Assembly: GCF_020709055.1 (NCBI RefSeq)
Contig: NZ_JAJFCK010000021.1
Location: 1-44,281 of the forward strand
From: Ruminococcus callidus
GTDB lineage: Bacteria; Bacillota; Clostridia; Oscillospirales; Ruminococcaceae
DNA: 44,281 nt
Direction of reading: 5' to 3'
The notes under the pieces are model-generated. The model was given only the letters and a program-made list of their open reading frames with translations, did no database searches and had not been told where the DNA came from. The translations under genes were made by a program, and so were the position numbers. Positions 24,483 to 32,742 of this stretch are shown piece by piece. Numbering within the stretch: the first letter of the stretch is position 1; each line of letters begins with the position of its first letter.

Positions 24483-26609
24483 GTCTCCCTCCACACGGAG
24501 GGAGTGGATTGAAATCCTGAAATACCATGTCATAGTTCTTGTCCATCCATGTCTCCCTCCACACGGAGGGAGTGGATTGAAATCTTGCCGAAGATCATCA
24601 GCAATCCAGCACCGATACGTCTCCCTCCACACGGAGGGAGTGGATTGAAATATTGCTACAAACTATCAAGGTGTGGGTGTGGGAATGTCTCCCTCCACAC
24701 GGAGGGAGTGGATTGAAATATCCTGTGCAAGCGCGGCGTCGATGGCGTCAAAAAGTCTCCCTCCACACGGAGGGAGTGGATTGAAATGGCATCGTTATAA
24801 CTGGGGGGTCGTGCCGTGGGGGTCTCCCTCCACACGGAGGGAGTGGATTGAAATTTCCGGCGTAACTGCGTAAGAATACCAGTACGCTCGTCTCCCTCCA
24901 CACGGAGGGAGTGGATTGAAATCGCAATCCAAATTGGAGGATTCCGACGACTGGAACGTCTCCCTCCACACGGAGGGAGTGGATTGAAATTTTTTCCTCC
25001 TGTTCTAAGTCGAGTTGCTCCGGATGTCTCCCTCCACACGGAGGGAGTGGATTGAAATTTTTTGCTCCGGAAGCCAAAGTTGTGAAAGGAACGGTCTCCC
25101 TCCACACGGAGGGAGTGGATTGAAATACTTTTTTTTAGCTCAATAAAAAAGAATATATATGTCTCCCTCCACACGGAGGGAGTGGATTGAAATAGCATCC
25201 ACAAGGCATAGTAGCACGCCAACGCGGTCTCCCTCCACACGGAGGGAGTGGATTGAAATACAATTGTTTTGGTGTCTGATAATGTAGATGACATGGTCTC
25301 CCTCCACACGGAGGGAGTGGATTGAAATCTAAGCTGTATAAGAATAAGAAAATTGCTGAACGTGTCTCCCTCCACACGGAGGGAGTGGATTGAAATAAGC
25401 GTCAATTTAACTCGATCTGCAATTTCCGACAGTCTCCCTCCACACGGAGGGAGTGGATTGAAATTCTATGTTTTCATCATGTCCCTGACGAACTTCCAGG
25501 TCTCCCTCCACACGGAGGGAGTGGATTGAAATGGATTTGTTGCTGAACTCGTAATAATGGACGTTGTCTCCCTCCACACGGAGGGAGTGGATTGAAATTC
25601 AACGTGTACTAAAAATTGCAACAGGACAACAGCGTCTCCCTCCACACGGAGGGAGTGGATTGAAATCGAGCAAAAATTCCACATTGCAGAGCCGCAGCAT
25701 GGTCTCCCTCCACACGGAGGGAGTGGATTGAAATCAAAGACTGCGGGTCAATGTAGTGAATGGTATTGGTCTCCCTCCACACGGAGGGAGTGGATTGAAA
25801 TCTCGATTCATCGCCAATGTTGCCGCGGTACGTCGTCTCCCTCCACACGGAGGGAGTGGATTGAAATCTTTTCCGTGTAGGATTCTGTGCCAGTGTCCTC
25901 TGTCTCCCTCCACACGGAGGGAGTGGATTGAAATCTAAAATGGACGGCTCCGGCGTTTATCAACGCCTCGGTCTCCCTCCACACGGAGGGAGTGGATTGA
26001 AATATTTTGTGCAAATAGACGAAACGACCGACACAAGTCTCCCTCCACACGGAGGGAGTGGATTGAAATACCGCATCCAACAAATCGGATACTATTACAT
26101 TTGGTCTCCCTCCACACGGAGGGAGTGGATTGAAATCTGCGATATAAGCGGCTCGTGCAGCCCTCTTACGTCTCCCTCCACACGGAGGGAGTGGATTGAA
26201 ATTTCGTGCAAGCCCTCTGCAACCCTGCGAAAGAAGGTCTCCCTCCACACGGAGGGAGTGGATTGAAATGCGCTTGATTAGATACCCGTGATCCCGCAGC
26301 CATGCGTCTCCCTCCACACGGAGGGAGTGGATTGAAATCGCGATACCATCGAGCCGGCCTTGCCGCATTGCAAGGTCTCCCTCCACACGGAGGGAGTGGA
26401 TTGAAATCTGCGATATAAGCGGCTCGTGCAGCCCTCTTACGTCTCCCTCCACACGGAGGGAGTGGATTGAAATCCGTTGCTGATCTGCGCCACAAATCCG
26501 CCGCAGCGGTCTCCCTCCACACGGAGGGAGTGGATTGAAATAGGATGCGTTGCCTGCCATCATTCCGGCGGGCAGTCTCCCTCCACACGGAGGGAGTGGA
26601 TTGAAATTG
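24483..26609 (+). CRISPR. Type I-C CRISPR array, 32 repeats and 31 spacers
   Basis: A 33-base repeat starting GTCTCCCTCC and ending GGATTGAAAT occurs 32 times, apparently without a variant. The repeat folds as CCCTCC-ACAC-GGAGGG, and its GGATTGAAAT end is the I-C handle. Spacers are 33-36 bases. The leader and cas operon are on the 5' side, so the newest spacers should be at the 24516 end. Spacers 25 (26137-26169) and 29 (26408-26440) are identical. The last repeat is not degenerate, which suggests either a young end or a deletion of the oldest part. Confidence 0.99.
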
Positions 26610-26748
26610 CCTTCTGGCGTGGGGTGTCGCCCTCTGGGGTTTCGTCATTCCTCAAACAGCTCCTCTTTGCCACCGCTTTTCACGCAAGAAAGCGGTGGCA
26701 AAACCATATCCCGTCCATTTCATCCGCCACACTTCAAACCACCTTTCC
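26610..26748. other. Region after the array with a stable hairpin
   Basis: TTTGCCACCGCTTT and AAAGCGGTGGCAAA (26666-26679 and 26689-26702) form a perfect 14-bp stem between the array end and the convergent phosphatase gene. Neither strand has a T run after it, so it may be a weak two-way terminator or an RNA end-protecting stem. No gene is visible here. Confidence 0.5.
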
Positions 26749-27234
26749 CTACATCCCCAGCATCTGCAACCGCCGGATCAGCAGTGCAGCATCCAGCACA
26801 TCGTACACATATTCATTCGGAACGCCCGTCTCTGCTGTTTCCAGCACAAGAGACGGGTATTTTTTATGGTAGACATCATACAGGAATTTCCCCACGGCTT
26901 TGGAACGTGACTGTCCGGCATAGCAGTGTACCAGCAAGGTATCAACCTCCTGATTCGCATCGGCGAAGTCGAGAATGCGGTCTGCCATCGCGTCCTGAAA
27001 CAGCACGGTGCCCTCTACCTCTGTCACAATATCATCGAAAAGCAGCGTCAGCACGTCTTTGCAAAAGACGTTTTTCTGGAACTGCACGCCGAACCCTTTG
27101 GTGTGGCTGTCCTGAATGGAGATGACCGCATAGCAATCGTTCTTTGCGCACACATCCTCCATGCCGTAAGGGTAGTAGTGATCCATGACGTATTCAAACG
27201 CATCGAAAACGGAACAAACTATGATTTTTTTCAT
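26749..27234 (-). CDS. Small CX5R (tyrosine/dual-specificity) protein phosphatase
   Basis: 161 residues from ATG 27234, with AAGGAG upstream. The phosphatase loop VHCYAGQSRSKAVG carries the nucleophilic Cys and the Arg of C-x5-R, with the usual His before Cys. Upstream the fold has alternating strands and helices (IIVCSVFDAFEYV, CYAVISIQD) and an Asp-rich loop that may supply the general acid. It is a paralogue of the shorter protein at 8120-8455; both share GQSRS. It is convergent with the CRISPR array and has its own promoter at 27266-27294. The substrate is unknown. Confidence 0.8.
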   Translation of the reverse strand: MKKIIVCSVFDAFEYVMDHYYPYGMEDVCAKNDCYAVISIQDSHTKGFGVQFQKNVFCKDVLTLLFDDIVTEVEGTVLFQDAMADRILDFADANQEVDTLLVHCYAGQSRSKAVGKFLYDVYHKKYPSLVLETAETGVPNEYVYDVLDAALLIRRLQMLGM

Positions 27235-27265
27235 GGCAATTCTCCTTAAATTTGAAGTTATTTCC

Positions 27266-27294
27266 ATTATATCATGAAATCGTGAGAAACACAA
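27266..27294 (-). promoter_or_regulatory. Promoter for the 27234 phosphatase gene
   Basis: On the minus strand TTGTGT (27289-27294) and TATAAT (27266-27271) with a 17-base spacer. TGA before the -10 box adds an extended -10 element. Confidence 0.7.
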
Positions 27295-27637
27295 CAGCTT
27301 GCAGAAAAATCAAGGCAGTGCAGTCTGGCATCCTCTGTTTTTACCGGAGCAGTTCATGCGGTATATTTTTCAAAAATAGGATATATATTTCGACGCATCC
27401 TGAAATGTGTCAATATTTCCCGAAATTTACGAATGAGAAATATTTTATTCACTGTTTTTTTTTTTTTTTTGAGGTAAAATGTAAGAGAAAGTCCCAAATC
27501 AACAAGAGATAAACGAAAAAATACAATTTATGATGACAAGAAAAAAGATTTTTCAGTGCGGATGACGAAAGAAAACGATGGAAGAGCGCCTGCGGGGTTG
27601 GCGCTGTTTAGGATGGGATAATGGAAAGGAAGATGTC
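27295..27637. other. Intergenic region with a 16-T tract
   Basis: A 343-base region between divergent genes. It is AT-rich and contains an uninterrupted run of 16 T at 27455-27470. The promoter of the downstream lipoprotein gene is not obvious; a GATAAT box stands at 27617-27622, just before the ribosome site. No gene is visible. Confidence 0.5.
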
Positions 27638-28879
27638 ATGCAACTCAAAAAAATTGTGGCGTTGGTCACGGCTTTTGCGATGCTCATACCGGCGGCAGGC
27701 TGTTCGGAAAAAGAAAAATCCAGCAGTTCTGTGGCGGAGCGCAGCTTGTCCGGCGTCAGACCAAAGGGGCAGTCTGCCAATCAGGGCAGGCAGTCGGAGA
27801 GTGATTTCGAAGATCCGGAAAACTATGACGATGAGTATTATGACGACGAGTACTACGATGATGCGTACGACGACGATTACGCCTATGACGACGGCGACTC
27901 ATCGCAGACAGCGGACAGCGGGGAGTTCTCCCTGGATGCCATCGCCGACCAGTGCAGTGCTTGTCGGGAACTGCTGGAGTACCGCATTTCCCTCATTAAG
28001 GCGACAGAGCGCATTGTGAATTACGATCCGGAGAGAGCGACTTACATTGAGGCAGCGGACGAACTCCAAAGCCGGATCTACAACGGGATGCAGCACAGCT
28101 GTACCGCCTCCTCTTATTATGTGGAAAATTTTCCGGTGCTGATTGGAAGCCGTGAGGGCGAATACACCGGCTACTGGAAAGGTGCAGGGCCGTCCGGACA
28201 GGGCACCTTTGTGGGAAAAGACATTTACACCAATCATCTGGACAACATCGTATATCAGTACACCGGCGAATGGCAGTATGGCCTGCCCTGCGGTTCCGGC
28301 ATGCAGATGTTTTCGAGAAATGACGAGCTGTACCAGTTCGCCACCGTATACGCCGGCGATTTTTCGGCGGGTGAGCCCAATGGATACGGCACGCTCTACC
28401 GGAAATCGTGGGAGGGCAACGACGTTTACTATGAGGAAGCCTATTTTCAGGACGGCGCACTTGTGGGGCAGACGAATTTTGTGGAATACGATTCCAATGG
28501 AAAATATCTTGGGGCAGGAATTGCCGAGGACGGCGGCGGCGATCAGATGGAACTGAACGTTGTCAGCTATTACAAGTCCGTAGACGTCAAGGAAGCGCTG
28601 GCAGTGGCGGGGATTTGTGCTGCTGCGGTGCTTGGCGGTGCATATCTTCTGGGAGGTGGCTCCTCCTCGTCATATGGAACATCTGCGGAACAGCAGATGG
28701 CAGAATTGCAGAGATGGCGGGATGACCAGACGGCAAGCAATGAGGCAGAATATGCTGCCCAAGAGGAGCGGGAGGAACAGTACAAACAGTACTGTAGATC
28801 ACGGTATGAGGAACTTCACAAGGCCGATTCCAGCGACTGGTCTTTGGATTCTCAATATTATAAGGCAAATATGGATTAA
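27638..28879 (+). CDS. Lipoprotein with acidic Asp/Tyr linker and MORN-like repeats
   Basis: 413 residues from ATG 27638 with GGAAAGGAAG upstream. A lipoprotein signal peptide ends at Cys22 (lipobox PAAGC), so the protein should be anchored to the outer face of the membrane. Residues ~62-95 are a low-complexity linker of Asp and Tyr (YDDEYYDDEYYDDAYDDDYA). A helical region follows, then at ~190-300 MORN-like motifs such as YTGEWQYGLPCGSG and YAGDFSAGEPNGYGTLY. Near residue 325 is a hydrophobic Ala/Gly-rich segment (VAGICAAAVLGGAYLLGGG) that could be a membrane helix, followed by a Gln/Glu-rich coiled tail. It is 13 bases upstream of a second lipoprotein gene and probably in one operon with it. 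Function unknown. Confidence 0.82.
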   Translation: MQLKKIVALVTAFAMLIPAAGCSEKEKSSSSVAERSLSGVRPKGQSANQGRQSESDFEDPENYDDEYYDDEYYDDAYDDDYAYDDGDSSQTADSGEFSLDAIADQCSACRELLEYRISLIKATERIVNYDPERATYIEAADELQSRIYNGMQHSCTASSYYVENFPVLIGSREGEYTGYWKGAGPSGQGTFVGKDIYTNHLDNIVYQYTGEWQYGLPCGSGMQMFSRNDELYQFATVYAGDFSAGEPNGYGTLYRKSWEGNDVYYEEAYFQDGALVGQTNFVEYDSNGKYLGAGIAEDGGGDQMELNVVSYYKSVDVKEALAVAGICAAAVLGGAYLLGGGSSSSYGTSAEQQMAELQRWRDDQTASNEAEYAAQEEREEQYKQYCRSRYEELHKADSSDWSLDSQYYKANMD

Positions 28880-28892
28880 AGGAGTTTTCGGG

Positions 28893-29942
28893 ATGAAAAA
28901 AGCAATTGCAATGCTCGCAGCACTCACCATCTGCTGCACGGCGCTTACCGCCTGCGGTTCTTCTGATTCGAAGTCGAATGGAAGTGCATCGAAGTCGGGC
29001 AAGGGTGCTAAGAACAAGAGTGAATCCTCATTTACCCTTGGCGAGGATGGAGAAGAAATGCCTGTTGCGGAAAAGGTGTACAAGGCGAAAAAAGGGAAAA
29101 CGAGATTTCTGGACATTTTGAATCAGATCGCAGACGAAGAGAAGATCACCATCACGCAGGGCAGTGAGGGGCTTACGTTTGCCCGTGATGTGAAAGGCGA
29201 AAAATATCTGCATGCAACAGCTGAAGTGATCGGTAATTCACAAGAATACAATACGGGTACGGCCTGGTGGATTTCTACCTATGAACTTGTTGAAAAACGT
29301 AAGGATATGAAAGGGGATTTTGGCGGTTTGCTGGTCAATCTTGAAAACATGACCAAAACATATCGGTATGTGAATGGCTGGGATGAAAACGGCGAACAGC
29401 GTCGCATGAATCCTGTGGGTTATCCTGCGGAAAGTATTCCGGAAATTCCGCAAAATCTCTCGCCGGAGAAGTGGAGCTTTGTATCTTCCGGTGAGGATAC
29501 CATAAACGGAAATGATTATTACTGCGAGACCTATTCTGTTTCCGCTGATATATATAGCGAAGAAACGGAAGAAATGAGCGACAAGGAAGAAATGAGCATC
29601 AATGTTTTGTTTGACAGCAACGGCGATGTGGCATTTATGGGCAGTGCGGTTCCGTATACAGTTCAGGAATTTGAGGATTATTTCTATTCGAGCAATACGG
29701 GACGGGAAATATGCGTTCCCATTGCAAAATTGTTCTATGATGCGTGGGATAAAACGCAGTATCATATGAATTGCATATCTCTTTGCTGCTTCACCGCATA
29801 TGGGGAATATACCGAGATCTTGATTCAGCCGGAATACAATGATGCCTATAGCCTGGACAACTTTACCATGGTCGAGGATATCGAGGAATTTGCATCGAGA
29901 AACGACAAAAAGGAAGAGATCTACGACGATCTGGGACTGTAA
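28893..29942 (+). CDS. Lipoprotein of unknown function
   Basis: 349 residues from ATG 28893 with AAAGGAG upstream. The signal peptide ends in the lipobox LTAC with Cys21, followed by a Ser/Lys/Gly linker (SKSNGSASKSGKGAKNKSES). The mature part is a mixed alpha/beta secreted domain with many Tyr, Glu and Asp. WSFVSSGEDTINGNDYYCETYSV and ISINVLFDSNGDVAFM-like strands recall the beta-sheet domain of clostridial lipoproteins that measure or bind extracellular ligands, but no specific family is recognised. It probably shares a transcript with the preceding lipoprotein and is followed by the orphan CRISPR-repeat unit. Confidence 0.82.
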   Translation: MKKAIAMLAALTICCTALTACGSSDSKSNGSASKSGKGAKNKSESSFTLGEDGEEMPVAEKVYKAKKGKTRFLDILNQIADEEKITITQGSEGLTFARDVKGEKYLHATAEVIGNSQEYNTGTAWWISTYELVEKRKDMKGDFGGLLVNLENMTKTYRYVNGWDENGEQRRMNPVGYPAESIPEIPQNLSPEKWSFVSSGEDTINGNDYYCETYSVSADIYSEETEEMSDKEEMSINVLFDSNGDVAFMGSAVPYTVQEFEDYFYSSNTGREICVPIAKLFYDAWDKTQYHMNCISLCCFTAYGEYTEILIQPEYNDAYSLDNFTMVEDIEEFASRNDKKEEIYDDLGL

Positions 29943-29970
29943 GAGCCGGTGTCGGTAAAGCAGTTTCATT

Positions 29971-29999
29971 TGACATTTCGCCGCTTTTGTGGTATACGA
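29971..29999 (+). promoter_or_regulatory. Promoter driving the orphan CRISPR-repeat RNA
   Basis: A consensus TTGACA (29971-29976) and TATACG (29994-29999) with a 17-base spacer, 25 bases before the lone repeat. GACATTTCGCC overlapping the -35 box recurs inverted (GGTGAAATGTC, 30014-30024) just before the repeat, and TCACC-GATT-GGTGA (30005-30018) forms a small hairpin. These could be operator or RNA structure. Confidence 0.6.
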
Positions 30000-30005
30000 A
30001 AGTGT

Positions 30006-30145
30006 CACCGATTGGTGAAATGTCGTCTCTCCCGTTTGGAGAGCGTGGATTGAAATTATGCGATAATGGAGTTTGGGCAAATACCGCCCTCCGTGTGGAG
30101 GGTGCAAAAAGCAGGAGTACTTTGAGAAAAGTGCTCCTGCTTTTT
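30006..30145 (+). ncRNA. Candidate crRNA-like RNA with one lone I-C-type CRISPR repeat
   Basis: A repeat-like sequence at 30025-30056 (32 bases, GTCTCTCCCG... to GGATTGAAAT) has the I-C stem CTCTCC / GGAGAG and exactly the same GTGGATTGAAAT end as the main array, but a different stem and loop. After it come 30 bases, then CCCTCC-GTGT-GGAGGG (30087-30102), which is the reverse complement of the main array's repeat core, and then a terminator. With the promoter just upstream, this forms a complete ~140-base transcription unit. Cas5c could process it to a guide-like RNA. The RNA is inferred; the repeat itself is seen directly. Confidence 0.55.
30106..30145. terminator. Two-way terminator
   Basis: AAAAAGCAGGAGTACTTT and AAAGTGCTCCTGCTTTTT form an 18-bp stem with one G-T pair. 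It carries T runs on both strands, so it can end the plus-strand lipoprotein/orphan-repeat transcripts and the minus-strand GH26 transcript. Confidence 0.88.
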
Positions 30146-30170
30146 CGTGTATCATAAAATAGAGAAACAA

Positions 30171-31124
30171 TCATTCCGCTTCCATCGTAATGACATTATC
30201 GCTCTGGTAGACGCTGCGGAACTGCTGCTTGGTGTTGTGCGTTTCGCCGATGCAGAATTCCTTGGACCACGTCATGAAATACGCCCACGGGATATGGCTT
30301 TCAGCGAGCATGGCAGTATCCGGCGCAATGCCCACTTCCGCCAGGGCAGCAACTTTGTGGGAACTGGTGGCTGCGATGAGCTGCCGGTAGTCCTCGGCGT
30401 AGTCGGTGGCACGGTATTCCGGCAGGTAGATGTCCACGGATACCACGTCCACAAAGTCATCTCCGGGGTATCCCTCCGGCAGCCGGCAGTTCCAGACCCA
30501 GAGCAGATTGTTCAGAGCGTGGCGGTTGGTGTAATAGTCATACATCAGCAGGTACAGTTCTTTGGCAACCACCGGTCCCTTGGCACCCCACCAGAACCAA
30601 GTGCCGTCCGACTCGTGGAATGGCCGCCACAGCACGGGGATGTTCTCCGCCTGAAAGCGCTTCAGCTGAACTGCGATGGCATCCAGATCGTGAAAGAATG
30701 CAGCACGCTCCGGCGTGCCAGGTTGCAGGATCTGTTTCGCATCGAAATCGGTGTTTTCGGCGTAAAAGCTCTTGTCCTTTCCACCGATGGGGGAGAACCA
30801 GTGGAAAGACAGTGTGACGATGCCGTTTGTCTCCTTTGCCCAGCGCAGTGCCGTGTCTACTGTGCCACGATTCTCCCGAATTTCCGTCAGGCACGGTTCG
30901 GATGCAGTGTCGTCCGGAAGATTGGGAGAGTAGGAGAGCAGCTCAAACCCGCATAGTTTCGGTGTGCGTCCTGTAACCTCTTTGAGATAGGCGACTTCCT
31001 CCATGGGATTGGTCTGCGTGTGCTGTCCGGCGATGATTTTGGTTCCGGCGGTCTGGCAGAGACACCGGAGCAGGGCAGCTGCTTCTGGGGTTGCATGCGG
31101 ATTGACAGGAATTTGGTGGGTCAT
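30171..31124 (-). CDS. GH26 beta-mannanase-like glycoside hydrolase, cytoplasmic
   Basis: 317 residues from ATG 31124 with GGGAGG upstream and no signal peptide, so it should act inside the cell on imported mannooligosaccharides. The GH26 (alpha/beta)8 barrel signature is clear: IIAGQHTQTN near the start, GIVTLSFHWFSPIGG, the acid/base Glu in LWRPFHESDGTWFWWG near residue 169, and the nucleophile Glu in AALAEVG near 263. It ends in the usual YFMTWSKEF with the +1 Trp. It lies 14 bases after the dockerin gene in one operon. Confidence 0.9.
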   Translation of the reverse strand: MTHQIPVNPHATPEAAALLRCLCQTAGTKIIAGQHTQTNPMEEVAYLKEVTGRTPKLCGFELLSYSPNLPDDTASEPCLTEIRENRGTVDTALRWAKETNGIVTLSFHWFSPIGGKDKSFYAENTDFDAKQILQPGTPERAAFFHDLDAIAVQLKRFQAENIPVLWRPFHESDGTWFWWGAKGPVVAKELYLLMYDYYTNRHALNNLLWVWNCRLPEGYPGDDFVDVVSVDIYLPEYRATDYAEDYRQLIAATSSHKVAALAEVGIAPDTAMLAESHIPWAYFMTWSKEFCIGETHNTKQQFRSVYQSDNVITMEAE

Positions 31125-31138
31125 TGCAGATACCTCCC

Positions 31139-32563
31139 TTATTTTGTGGAAAGATAGAATTCGTACAGGGCGGTTGCCTGATGAATGGCGTAGGTGGTGT
31201 GGAATCGGTGCTCCGCCAGATCGGACTGCATTTGTGCAATGGCTGCTGCGACTGCGCCGGGCTTCTCCAGCTCCTCCTCATAGAAAGAGACGTAGTCGCC
31301 CTCCTTGCTCTTGTCTGCCTGTACCCCGATTTCCAGATTGCAGCCGTTCTTCTCGTTGTAATACAGGGCGGAGTTGTCAGCGTTGGTCTGGGTTTCCGCC
31401 ACCAGTTTTTCCACGGCAGCCGGCGTGTCCCGATATGCCATGAGAATGGTGCTGGTTGCAATGCTGGTGATGGCATCGTAGACGTTTCGGGTGCTGCCGT
31501 CATCATCGGTATAGTCGTACCGCGCGATCCAGAACGGCAGACAATAGGAAACGGAGAGGTTCTTGGAATCGGCGTACTGCTGTGCCGTTTCGATGAACCT
31601 GACCTGCTGTTTTCTGGAATCGCTGTTGTTTTTCCAGTCGAAGCTGGAGTTCGTCCAGACCTCCACGTCATAGGATACGCCGGCAAGTCTGGCGTCGGCA
31701 TCTACCATGCTGTTGTACTCCTCCACACGGTCAAAGACACGATAGATGGCGGTATCATAGGTGTCCTCGTACAGCCATGTTTTTTCGCCGGTCAGCAGGT
31801 AGACTTTCATGTTTCTGGCATAGGCGTTCTTGACAAAGGTTGCCACCGTGTCCGCCCGATTCACCAGCTTGTTGGCACCGCTGGAATAATAGATCTCCGT
31901 GACGCCGTAGAACTCCATGGCGTCGAGAAATTCGTTCTGTACTTCCTCGTTGTCGTCGATACCGTAGAGCGCAGCCTTGCTGCCCTTCCAGTACCAGGTG
32001 GCGCAGTTCATTCTGGTTTCCTCCGTGATGGGGAACACCGTCCCCGTGCCGGAGTGGTACAGGTATCGGGTGCTGTCGTCCAGTCCGAGGGCATTGTTGC
32101 TGACGAGGTAGAACCGGTCGATGGAATAGTCCAGCGCACGTCCCAGCGCCTCCTCTGCGGTCTGTTTGAGTGCGCCGGAGATCTGGTAGTTGTACTCCGC
32201 TCTTGCGATATAGCCCTTGGCAACCGCCGTCTCGTAGTCCATGCCACGCAGCTGTTCCAGTGCGTCGGGGGTGTCCGGTGTTTCCGGCGGTGCAGCGGTC
32301 AGCGCCTGCCGCATCGCACCGAGATCGAGCGCATCCAGCTTGCCGTCTGCGCAGAGGTCGCCCGCCTGCCAGTCCGCCAGCGCCGTATCCGGCACTGTCA
32401 GCAGCTTTTTCTGGAGCAGCACCACGTCAGCGATGGAAAATTCGCCGTCGGCGTTGAGGTCGCCGGATGCTGCGGTGGTCGTTTCCGCAGCGAACGCCGT
32501 GGTCTGGGGGAGGGCAGCCGTGGACAGGAGCAGCGCACAGAGCAGTGCAATTCCTTTTTTCAT
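31139..32563 (-). CDS. Secreted dockerin protein with unassigned large domain
   Basis: 474 residues from ATG 32563. A signal peptide (KKGIALLCALLLSTAALPQTTAFA) is followed directly by a type I dockerin at ~34-90, with two EF-hand-like calcium repeats (GDLNADGEFSIADVVLLQKK and GDLCADGKLDALDLGAMRQA). It should thus be docked on a cellulosomal scaffoldin. The ~370-residue remainder is Tyr-, Asp- and Ala-rich and looks like a TIM barrel: VTEIYYSSGANKL, MKVYLLTGEKTW, GVSYDVEVWTN, LSVSYCLPFWIARYD, and STILMAYRDT at successive strand ends. The Asp/Glu in YDVEVW and the acidic residues near FWIARYD are candidate catalytic groups. No named GH family is recognised. It precedes and probably shares a transcript with the GH26 gene. 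Confidence 0.85.
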   Translation of the reverse strand: MKKGIALLCALLLSTAALPQTTAFAAETTTAASGDLNADGEFSIADVVLLQKKLLTVPDTALADWQAGDLCADGKLDALDLGAMRQALTAAPPETPDTPDALEQLRGMDYETAVAKGYIARAEYNYQISGALKQTAEEALGRALDYSIDRFYLVSNNALGLDDSTRYLYHSGTGTVFPITEETRMNCATWYWKGSKAALYGIDDNEEVQNEFLDAMEFYGVTEIYYSSGANKLVNRADTVATFVKNAYARNMKVYLLTGEKTWLYEDTYDTAIYRVFDRVEEYNSMVDADARLAGVSYDVEVWTNSSFDWKNNSDSRKQQVRFIETAQQYADSKNLSVSYCLPFWIARYDYTDDDGSTRNVYDAITSIATSTILMAYRDTPAAVEKLVAETQTNADNSALYYNEKNGCNLEIGVQADKSKEGDYVSFYEEELEKPGAVAAAIAQMQSDLAEHRFHTTYAIHQATALYEFYLSTK

Positions 32564-32614
32564 AAATCAATCAACTCCAATTGTCGTGAGTCAGCGTAGA
32601 CTCTTTGTACTTTC

Positions 32615-32643
32615 ATTATATCACATGGTGTGGAAAGAATCAA
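32615..32643 (-). promoter_or_regulatory. Promoter of the dockerin-GH26 operon
   Basis: On the minus strand TTGATT (32638-32643) and TATAAT (32615-32620) with a 17-base spacer and an extended -10 TGA, about 50 bases before ATG 32563. Confidence 0.75.
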
Positions 32644-32684
32644 GAAAGCGGGAATATTTTTTCGGAAAATGCTGTGCGCCGAAA

Positions 32685-32725
32685 AGCCAAAAGCTCCCAG
32701 CGGGGAGGGACGCCGGGAGCTTTTT
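32685..32725 (-). terminator. Terminator of the LRR cluster
   Basis: AAAAGCTCCC (32689-32698) and GGGAGCTTTT (32715-32724) with inner GCG/CGC pairs form a hairpin 20 bases after the TIR-LRR stop. On the minus strand it ends in TTTT and a T-rich tail. Confidence 0.75.
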
Positions 32726-32742
32726 GGAATGGGGAGTCGGGG

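Noticed and set aside
24656..26648. Several long minus- and plus-strand frames rich in repeated FQSTPSVWRET / ISIHSLRVEGD / LPPHGGSGLK peptides
   Set aside because: They are translations of the CRISPR repeats and spacers; the repeated peptide is the repeat read in different frames.
31124..32599. A 491-codon plus-strand frame antisense to the dockerin gene
   Set aside because: It has no domain sense and low-complexity Val/Gly/Arg content. The minus-strand gene has a signal peptide, dockerin, promoter and ribosome site.
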